The notes under the pieces are model-generated. The model worked only from the letters and a program-made list of their open reading frames with translations. It had not been told where the DNA came from and did not search any database. From Nipponacmea schrenckii (Eukaryota > Mollusca > Gastropoda > Lottiidae), in contig CM060202.1 of assembly GCA_030562195.1 (NCBI GenBank), positions 12,896,001-12,960,000 on the forward strand: a stretch of DNA of 64,000 nucleotides. Reading direction: 5' to 3'. This document shows positions 54,491 through 64,000 of this stretch, piece after piece. The position numbers and the translations under genes are program-made. How positions within the stretch are numbered: position 1 is the first letter of the stretch; each line of letters starts with the position of its first letter.

Positions 54491-56249
54491 GCGTCGCCAT
54501 TTCCAGAAAGAAAATCCATCGCTTTCCGTTGTCAAGAAGAGCTGATGACTGATGTCATAATTAAATGACCATCACGTCACGATCCAAATCTTCATCTTTT
54601 GACGCCAAGAATCATAATTCTTTCATGAGCGAAATTAACAATGCGCTAGGCCTGCGCCACTACTACTAGACTAAGCCTATTATTTTGAAATACATGTCAT
54701 CAGAATTTTTATTATGTACACATGCATGGAAAAAAACCTTAGTTTTGAGTTGATATGCAGAATGTGCCCAATAAAGGCTTCATCAATCTATTCATTGTCT
54801 GAGAGTGACAAGAGGAGAACAATGGGTGGAGCCTATACTTCAACCCTCCACGGAATGCGTGTTGGGGCACTTGGGGTGTAAGCTTGGTCTACAGTAATTT
54901 TTTGAAACAATAAAATACTTTATTTTGGTGATCAATAAGGTCTGAGGGTGCATTACTTTGTTCCCGGTAATCAGGCCGTTTATGGTTACAAAAAAGGCTA
55001 CTGTTGTAAGATGTACCTGTAGAAAACCTCAAATAGACCTAGTAGGCCCAGTCTTGATCGTGTCCAACCAAAGAACGTAGAAATGTAAAGCCTATAACAG
55101 ATTATTTAACCATAGAAACTAGGATATCAAGCAGATTCTCAATTCGATGAAAAGACAGTGTAACAACCCTTTTACCATGGCTTTTCGGGACTAGGCCTAC
55201 GACCTCGGACTTTATAATAAATTAATTCTCGGGCCACCGGCTCTATTTTTATAATTTTGAATTCAAACTTATCACGGGGGATATATTTAAAATCACGACG
55301 CCCAACCCAGCCTAAATCTACAGCGGTCAATATAGCAATGATGCTTAACCAGTTCCGACTGCGCTCATTGACGGATTATTAATATTTATTTTTCTTTTTT
55401 TTCTCTATTATAATATTAATAGGTAGACATTCATCATTTTGCTAGCACCGCCTATTATTATAAATAACTCTATGAGACCCACCTACTTCGGTATATTTCA
55501 TTCTCATGCATATGAATGAGTATAAATTATAACCAATAAACGCTTTGTTCTATTTTCATCATCCAATGGTAAAACAACGATGTCGGGATTGACGTTTTGA
55601 GAAACCACGCCTACTTCTTCGTAACTGCGTGCCAAGAAACATTTGGGCTTAGTTTCGTTTGAAAGCGTCAATCCAAGCACTACTTTTAAGTTCTTTGGGC
55701 ACCATATTGAAAGGATTATCACTACTAACGTTGTAATGAATCCAGTCTCAGGTTCTGATATCGGAATTTGTTCAGGTGTAATAGTAACTACTAATACTAG
55801 GATTTCACGGGCAACCGGTTAGAATTTCACCATCGGTTATCCGGAAACGCTTTTTATGAGTTGACCTACGGTAAAATATCAGAACGAATAGCAAGCTCAG
55901 TTTGACAATATTTCTCTTTGTATATTTTTTTCACAATTGAAACAATCTCAATAATTAATGCTAAGGTCGATTTGAATGACATTGTGAGGTAAAGCAATGT
56001 TCCTTGTTAATCAGGCTGACCAGGGGAATGTCTTTCGTAGACTAGTTAACGATCATTAGAATGCAATTGTGAAAAATATGAAAAGTAATATTTAAAGTTT
56101 CTGAACCATTGTTGGTAGAAAAAAAAGAAAGTTGCGTTGTAGACCTACAATACATGTAGCTATATTTAGAAACTAGTCTGTTGTCAAGCAAAGTCTTGAC
56201 GTCATGATGTACACAAAGATTATAGAAATTTTGACGACGGTCATCAAAT

Positions 56250-56395
56250 ATTCGGCGACGAACTGGCAACCGTCTGCAGACCGTCGCCGACGAACTGCCG
56301 ACCGTGTGCAGACCGTGTGCAGACCGTCGCCGACGAACTGGCGACCGTCTGAGCTTATTTTGCCGACGAACTGCAGACCGTCGCCGGCGACGAAG
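56250..56395. repeat. Right subterminal repeats of the mariner-like element
   Basis: Tandem degenerate units contain gccgacgaactg and ccgtctgcagacc. They are inverted relative to the left end. They create CpG-rich open frames on both strands that should not be taken as genes. Confidence 0.8.
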
Positions 56396-56424
56396 ATAAG
56401 TTATAAAGTTGCTGTACTGTAGGT

Positions 56425-59400
56425 CACAAGAAGAGACTATGCTACAAATTCCAAAATTCACCAATTGATAAGAAATGAGCTACTTCTGGAGAAGATAAGA
56501 AATTAGTATGTGAAATTCATAATGAAGTTTTGCTTTGCAATAATGAAAGTAAAGAGAAGGATTTTTTAATTGGGATTCTTATCTAGTGTTACTTTCTGGT
56601 CTTTAAATGTCACAGAACAAAGTCAGATTTTTTAGTTTGTATGTGCATCACATATTAATTCTAAAAACTGCTATGAATTGTTATTAATATAACTACTGTC
56701 TGTACTGAGTTCAATCTTCATAACTAAGTTAAATTCAATAACTGACTAACTACAACTAACCAAAGCAGAAAACACTTCATGCTGCTTATAAAAAAGTAGG
56801 TACCTTAGACTATTGAAAACCAGTAACTTCATCAATATTGCTCTAATGTAATTACTGTTAAAATCTCATTTAAGACATTCTGTGTAATCAAGATTGCAAT
56901 TGTAACTAACTACCTAAATTGATGACCAAATATGGTATTGATCCTACACCACTTCTGCAGACAATTTATACATTTGTTTTCCTTCAGCACAGATTTTTGT
57001 TAGATTGATAGTCTTAATGTTGTTATAACTCTACACTTAACTTAATTATAGATTAGAGTCATACTGGCTTATTTTTTTATGCTCTAAAAATTCTGAAAAT
57101 CTATAAAAATGGAATTGTATCCTCGATTCAATTTGATTCTGTACCATTGCATTGCTTTAACCATAAGGTTTCCAGTTTTTGAAATAACTATAGATAATTG
57201 CCTTTCAACACTGCAGTGCACTCAAAGAGCTGAAAAACAAAATTTAATCTAAATAAGCTGGTACCTTCAAAAATGAATCTAACTGGAATTTTAAATTATT
57301 GTTCTACCTTCCTACAGCTTAACATAGATAGTACTGAATTCTTAGTAGTATTTAAGGATGAATAAACACCGTTTCTAAATAGCAGTTCCTATGACATGCA
57401 CAACCAACAAGTAGAAACCAGTTGAAAAAAGTTTAATATTTCAACAGTGGACTCTCAACTTGGAAATGTATGAGACAAATGAGCTCTACTTCACAAGAAC
57501 ACACAAAAGAAAACCATTTATTATAATATATGGAAATAGTTTATAATGAACTATTAACAATAATTATAAGCAAAAAGCTCATGTAATATTTATAAACATA
57601 ATAATCTTGGTACTGGGTAATTAATAGTAATTTATAGAAAATCGTTAACTGTGATAATTCTTAATTAGTACAGTATATAGAAATAGTACTTTGTCAATAT
57701 GAATATTAAGTATTTACTTCTATTGAAATCTAATGTAAGAAAAAAAAAAAATTTTTTTAATGCCAGTCTCATGTACCCCAATCTTATCCAACCTTAAGAA
57801 TCTACCAATATTTTCATGCAAAAGGATTTTTAATACTGGCATACAGTGATTTGAATCCCTAGAAATCAACTAAATTGGCTCATATATCTAAGCAATTGTG
57901 AAGTGATTTAGTATGGAATGTTGTTATGCTGTAAACATCCTTCAAAAACAATCAATCTGTGCACTGAAAATCATTATCACATGAAAATATTCATTTTTTG
58001 GTAGAATGTAATTTCTGTAAGTGATTTGTACTTTAAACATTAGCCAAATCATCCCTTGTTCTAATCTTTCTAAATACTGAATTTATTTTTCGTGATGTCA
58101 CCATGACATGGTGTATTAATTCCAATACAGTATAATGTGTGATGATGATAATTTCCTTTAGATTTAAGGATAAGAAATTAAAGAATTTTTATTGTTTTTG
58201 TTTTTTTCAGGTTTAATGTCACTGTTTTTTTTTTCTTCAAAACTTAACTAAAATAATAAAACTGCATAGTATTGTTAAGTTCTATTCGTCTAAGTCAAAA
58301 TACAATTCACTCAGTTTGAATTTTTGGAATGATATAAGAGAGGAATTCAAACATAAACATGTAGAACCTAAAGTTTTGAGACAGTTTGAAAAATGACAGC
58401 TCTTAGCCTGTAGCACATTCTCATTCTCAACAAGGCTTATTCTATGTAACTGGCAAACAAATCTCAATGTACATGAAAGGATTTTTCATCAACATGTTCA
58501 AATGACTAGGAAGTGTACCCTATGATAGGAATACTATTCTTGATAGGACATGTTTTCAATGTAAACAAGGTATGATAAATAGAATACACACTCTATAGCA
58601 AGTCGTTCTTATCTCTTAAATATCCTGCACTTATTGACCTTTACCTAATTAGTCACATATAAGTTTGCAAATAACAGAAAAGTTTTGCAAAAACTGTCAT
58701 GATAAATGGTCTGTACCCCAATTTATTATTATAATCTTTATACAGTTTGTGCCAGATTGCACAAAATCAATTTTATGTTTTAGTTTCTTGAGCAAGAATC
58801 TTCTTAAATTCTCCATAGGAGCTTATGCCTATGAGGGTTGCACAGAGGTGCTGCATTTTGAATCCAAACCTCAACATCTCCCCTTTAAGTCAGTCCCAGT
58901 TACAAGTAAAAGTTTCAGAAACTACTTAATAATACACTATTGCCCCAAAGTTGAAATCCCAAAAAGTTTAAAAGTACATAGATTCAACTAAACAATCTCC
59001 AAGCCTCTCTATTATTAAGTTTATCAAGCTTTGATAGTGTTTTTTTCTTAAACTCAAAGATTTGGTGATTTTTGGATTGAAGATAGGTAGTGTGCAACAG
59101 TGTAAATCAACACTGAAAGTCAAGCAAGTTGATGACTTTATATTGCATACGCCATAAAACCCGGATCATGTTGGCTGCTTATGTAACATAGATGTCATTC
59201 ATGAACTGGTTTTGGCATCACCTCATCCCTTTTAGAAATTCTACATAGCTGATAATGTGTGTTTGGCATATTCCATTCCCCTTCCAAGGCTTTTAGATTT
59301 TCACACATTGAATGTTGGATATAGAGTTGTCAGATTTGAATAATGAGAAATGATTATTATTGTTGGCTATAATTATAGTTATAAACAACTCATATCTTAC

Positions 59401-60130
59401 TAACTACAGTATATTCTAGCCAAAATAAATACTATCTTTACACCTATATCAGCATATTTAAGATAGAGATGTTCTTGGCCCTAATTGCAGTGTACTGGCC
59501 ATAATGAATGATGATTATCCTGCATTTTAAACCTCAAGATCCCTATTGAAGACTTCACATATCTAGTATTATATGATAAACAGTACTGAAGTTGTCCAAT
59601 TCATTTATGGAAGGAGATCAGGGGCCTTATTCTTTAAAACTTAAGATGATTTTAATAATCCAGTCATTTCATTGGTCTATCATTTATATTGATTCAAAAT
59701 TTTGTTTTTTTTCAATCAGATTCTTGTATTTTCATTTTCTTTTTGCTGATAAATGCTATGTGTCATATTAATAGTAAATGTTAACATTTGTGACTTCATT
59801 CTGAAACAGCACCTTCCATTGTAGATTAGGTATATCTGATTTTTGCATTGAAAGGGTTAAAAAAAACATAAAGCAGTATTAAATCCTTAACCAATGTCTA
59901 CCTTCATCAGAAATATTCATCAAACAATAATTCTAGCCATGGTTCTGATCTAAAGATGAAGAATGAAGACAACTGTTATAATGAAATTATTTATCAGTTG
60001 TTGAGATAAATATATCTTGTCTAGATTTATAAACAAGATTTTATATTTTACGATTTTTTATTAAACATGAAAGTAATATCTTTATATTGTATCTAACTCT
60101 GTTTATAAAGAAGAGGAACATAAACTTATA
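56425..60130. other. Noncoding stretch
   Basis: AT-rich with homopolymer runs. No exon, RNA gene or tandem array that I can support. Confidence 0.4.
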
Positions 60131-60136
60131 TTGAGA

Positions 60137-60312
60137 GGTCCTGTAGCTTAGCCAGTTAGAGCTTGATAAATTTTACATGATGTCATTTACTTTTTTATGT
60201 TGCACATATTGCTGTCAAGGATTCTAATATTGGTCAGCTTGTTGAAGCCTGGTGACCTTGTCATCTTTTCCTATTATTCAAGTTAATCCAGCCATACCGT
60301 ATAATTCTGAAT
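60137..60312 (+). mobile_element. tRNA-derived SINE (family S1), fullest copy
   Basis: It opens with tgtagcttagccagttagag, resembling a tRNA 5' half with A box. A degenerate B box (ggattctaatatt) follows near 60,219, then gtgaccttgtcat and a tail with ttaatccagccatac. The last three blocks recur at 26,035-26,135, and tail-only pieces lie near 22,296 and 36,299. Confidence 0.55.
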
Positions 60313-60314
60313 AT

Positions 60315-63300
60315 AGTGTGCAAACATGTATAATGTGCTCCTGTTTCTTGCCTCCGTGAAATTGGGTAAAATTCATTTACCCATGTATAGTGTGCACCAC
60401 TTTTTGTGGAAAAAAAAATACTATTGTATATGGATAATCTAGGGCCTTTTAAGTAGGACCAGTAATAAAGATCCCCTTGTACTTCATAAGACAAAGTAAA
60501 GTGGATGCAACCTCTGTGAAATTTCTGATGGTTTATTTCACATCTACATTTATTTTAATTGAATTAAGGATAAGGAGCCCTGACTGCTTTAACCATCCTA
60601 TGATAATGAATTTCATAATTTTAATGCAAAATAAATTTCATTGTGTCCTCATCAGATCTTTTTATTCATGTTAATCCATGCATAACCATGATGTAATTTT
60701 TAACTAAAGCTTAGCATAGAAAATTCAATAATCCAGCAGAACAGCATATGGCAAGTGAAAAATATGGACAAGGAAACGCTATTCATCCATACAACAAAAG
60801 AATATTATAGTTATATTCATGATTTTTTGAATAATCTATTATGATAATAGTGATAGCTGATGGTTACATTGTTCCAAGTTGATACATTGAAGATATCATA
60901 CTACCATTACTGAGAATATCAGTGTCAAAATTTTTATAGAATATTCCTGAAATAATTAAATATGCATACAAATTTACTTCATTTAACATATATCTAATTC
61001 ACTGAATTTAAAATTTAGTTTTACGTCCAACTTTTCTGCATTTTATTGGAATACAAAGACGGATGTCCTGCAATGTGTAATGAGGAAAATTTAAATGAAT
61101 GCATTATCTTGCTATTAAATGTACGTAGATTGTAAAACTGGGCATCTAGAATATATCTCAACTTTTCCATGTCACTGATTTCTTTTTCACTACTTTTAGC
61201 TGAAAATGTACACTTCAACACATACGCTTTCAATCTAAGAGTTAAAAAGTGTCAAAATATGGTAAATGAAAACTTTTCAATAGCAAATCATGGCATAACT
61301 TTCTATGATGAGTAAACTCAATACCTATATGGAATGGTCAGAATTTTGATGACATGTCAACATGAAAAATGGAATGGTTTTAAAATGAGAAGGAATTTAC
61401 AAATAAAAACAAGAAGTGCATAATTTCAACAGTGTCATTATCTGACACTAAAAATTCTTCTCTGTGTTTACAAAATTCAGCAAGAATGCCTTGGATTGCA
61501 TCCCAGGATGCCTCATCAATTTGAGATCAGTCAAAGCAGACATCAATGCCAGACTGGAATTCAGCAGAAAGATAAAGTCTTTATATTTACCTGAACCAAA
61601 GACATAACTGACCTTCTCTTTATGATAATGGAGTGCTAATAAATAGTAGAATCAACAAACCAAAGCTAATCAACATTTTTTTAGAGATTTTCTTATTAGT
61701 AACCTCACTAAGCTAGCAGAAATGAAATGCTACTACATGTATTTTGTGTGTCATTTGTCTATTTATTATTTTCAACTACACATGGGAGTACACAGCTGTA
61801 GCAAACAAGACCTCAATTCTTGTTGTTTTTTTTCTAAAATTGCTTCACAGTAGCATGTGTCACCCCTTATTCCTGAATTGTTTGTCCAAATTAGGACCTA
61901 TAATGTGCACAGTACACAGAGTTTAGTGATTCTAAGTTGCAAGTATAAATTTCAATTACACAACTTCTTTCAATATTTTAATCAATTTTCAACTTTGAAA
62001 TACAAAAAAATCCATTTAGAAGTAATTGATGATAATTGGTGAAACTCCCTATCTAACAAAAGTGACATTAATCTAATTTCTAAGTCTTCTGGCAAAATAT
62101 TTCAACTGTATAAATTCCTCAAGGCAGTCATGGAGCTGTAATTGACTGTAGTACAGTTAAAAGATTTCAACACATCTGATCAAAAGTTCTTTACAGAAGA
62201 TTTTTTGCAGAAAATTCTGTACCAAATCAGGCAGAAAACTTAAAGACATATGTTCATACTTGAACAATTTCATTGAATAGTCTTAATACGGTCTTCACTA
62301 GCCAAGAAGAGTAAGGTGTAAAACTCCATTCATTTCATTTCATCTTATTTCTTTATAATTGCACTACTAGAAGAAAAATTTGAATCCCTTACAATCTAAA
62401 AATCTGTTGTGTAGTGATATTGGTTAAAACTTTCTTTAAGACGGAAACATCTATCATTATGGAATGTTTATAGGTGGCTAAAATAAGGGATTTAAGGTTG
62501 TAATTAAGTAATGTTACAAAAGCACAGGCAGCGGCATGCATGTGCAATTAGGTCTGGGTTAAAATTAGAATAATTAATTATCATTCAAATTCAAAGTCTA
62601 ATGAACGTTAAAAGCTATATTTTCTTCCATTTCTAACCATTGTAAGTGTTTCATCTTCTGAACTTAAAATTTGGCAGAAGTCAAATCTATGTTTTATTTA
62701 CTTTGGTTCAAACCTCTGATTTAAAAACAACACAAACTAATTCTATTTATTTAAAACAAAATTCTCAAACAGAAAAAAAGTAAGAGTATGATCTTCAGAA
62801 TAATTCTACTTGAATCTTTGGAATTATCCCTGCAATTGTTTTACAGGAAAATACTGCCAAATTTTTAATTGGTGTTTGGATTCTGTTTCCAGTTCCATTT
62901 TATTGTATTATATAATTATCTTCCTTTTAACATTTAAATTTATTGCTAACATAACGTAGTACACTCTATTTGGTAATAAAATGAAATGAACTCATAATCT
63001 TACTATTCTACTTCAAACTGTGTTTGTTTATCATAATGGACGAAGACAGTTTAGCATACCTTCATTTTAATAGATGCTCTCAGTCTCCTGTGAACCAGTT
63101 AGTCAAGCGTTCTAGATGCTTATGTATACTCAGCCTACCTACCAATGCACCACTATTGTAACATGCTAAATATAAACACTAAAACCATTTTATGTTATAA
63201 TTGATGCTATATGTTGTTTACCAGATTAAACAAACAATTGATAACTATTTAAAAGCCCATCTTTTTTCTCATGTCGACTATTTTTACCTTTCAAGATATA

Positions 63301-64000
63301 TATCATTACATAACAATACATCAGACGCTGGCAGATGCAAGACTTTTGGCATTTTCACATAATTAAATTACTCTATCTAACTTTACAGACCCATTCCAAA
63401 ATAACCTGAAATTGGCAACAAAATTAACAGAAGTATCTTTTAAAGTTGGAGTATGCATTGATTTACATCTTTATGATAATGTATATATAAATATAATGCA
63501 CACATCTATTTTTTAATATTATATATTTCAGGGTCTAGAATTGTCTACTTCTATGCAGCTCTATAATAGGGAACTGAAGTGAAAATATTTTGTTAATGTA
63601 CTTGATAGTCAAAGTAAAACTCAATGCTATGGTAAGGTTAATTCACAAGGTGACAAAAGTGATAGATTTGCTTCCCTAATAATAAATTGATAACTGTGTG
63701 CAGACGGAGAAAGATAAAACAATATACTTTGTATTTGGAAGATGGTGCAGACTCCCACTTTAATAAAAAGAATTTTAGAAGTATTGTCAAGCATGGGCAT
63801 AGTAAAATCAGATAACACTTATCAGAAAATGTGATATATGCACCAAATAAACAATATAAGCTATACAGACACTAACTCATGAGTTTTGAAAAGCTATAAC
63901 ATTTTCAGACAATTATTTCCCCATGTTAACAAGATTGCAGACTTTAGTAGCAGATATTGGCATCAGGCACCTGATATTAAGACTAGACAAAGACAAAATA
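60315..64000. other. Noncoding stretch to window end
   Basis: R1 fragments lie at about 61,015-61,105 (agttttacgtccaactttt) and 62,310-62,335 (gtaaaactccattcatttca). A possible broken exon on the minus strand is listed separately. Otherwise nothing is recognised. Confidence 0.4.
61425..61572 (-). pseudogene. Possible decayed exon, family unknown
   Basis: One minus-strand frame reads LSAEFQSGIDVCFD, a TGA stop, then SQIDEASWDAIQGILAEF and CKHREEFLVSDNDTVEIM. The residue mix looks protein-like on both sides of the stop. I recognise no family, and splice sites are weak. A chance frame remains possible. Confidence 0.2.

Larger units (their letters stand above)
54407..56419. mobile_element. Tc1/mariner-like nonautonomous element, 2.0 kb
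   Basis: The ends are perfect inverted repeats cagtacagcaactt, each bordered by TA (54,405-54,406 and 56,420-56,421), as in Tc1/mariner/pogo insertions. Next to each end lie CpG-rich subterminal repeats built from cgacgaactggcgaccgtct. The interior (54,580-56,200) differs in base composition from its surroundings and has no transposase-like frame. A 72-codon minus-strand frame at 55,504-55,722 is unassigned. Mariner-family assignment rests on the TA and CAGT ends only. Confidence 0.75.

Noticed and set aside
56042..56464. Arginine-rich 140-codon protein on the minus strand
   Set aside because: The Arg-rich part is a translation of CpG-rich subterminal transposon repeats; the opposite strand is open for the same reason.

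Overview
This 64 kb window is AT-rich, intron-rich animal DNA. It has spliced genes with GT-AG introns, several tandem satellites, SINE-like pieces and short inverted-repeat transposons. The gene content is metazoan (a FREM2-type extracellular matrix gene and an ACP7-type purple acid phosphatase). Repeat style, including frequent acatgta motifs and caaggtcaaaggtca-type repeats, suggests a marine lophotrochozoan, probably a mollusc; that assignment is inference.

Layout: (1) 1-1.64 kb holds ~150-bp tandem repeats and a tRNA-like SINE head. (2) 1,642-3,619 (+) carries the last five exons of an acid phosphatase type 7 gene; the 5' exons are off-window, and the protein ends in an unexpected transmembrane segment and short cytosolic tail. 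(3) 3.6-17.4 kb is intergenic or 3'-flanking DNA full of degenerate repeats, with one clean foldback MITE at 13,152-13,494. (4) 17,414-34,237 (-) carries 22 consecutive exons of a FREM2 orthologue (about 1,244 residues): five Calx-beta domains and the conserved C-terminal region. All 21 exon junctions keep frame. The two genes converge tail to tail. (5) 34.2-64 kb has no exon I can tie to FREM2. It holds a 31-bp satellite (43.96-45.38 kb), a 2.0-kb mariner-like element with TA-flanked inverted repeats (54.4-56.4 kb), a ~380-bp-period duplication at 37 kb, SINE remnants and one orphan exon-like segment that could encode a signal anchor (52,841-52,966, -).

FREM2 proteins normally carry an N-terminal region and twelve CSPG repeats before Calx-beta. 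None of that is visible in the 29.8 kb upstream of the first Calx-beta exon, and the terminal exon(s) after the conserved exon ending at 17,414 were not found either. So the gene is either spread over very large introns, or this locus makes an unusual product. FREM2 introns host a 43/44-bp minisatellite that abuts a splice donor and is itself split by a TTAA-flanked MITE, a 21-bp/105-bp higher-order repeat, a piggyBac-like MITE, and a palindromic PBX/MEIS-type motif.

No computation or database search was run. Exon borders were read by eye from splice consensus, frame continuity and remembered family similarity.
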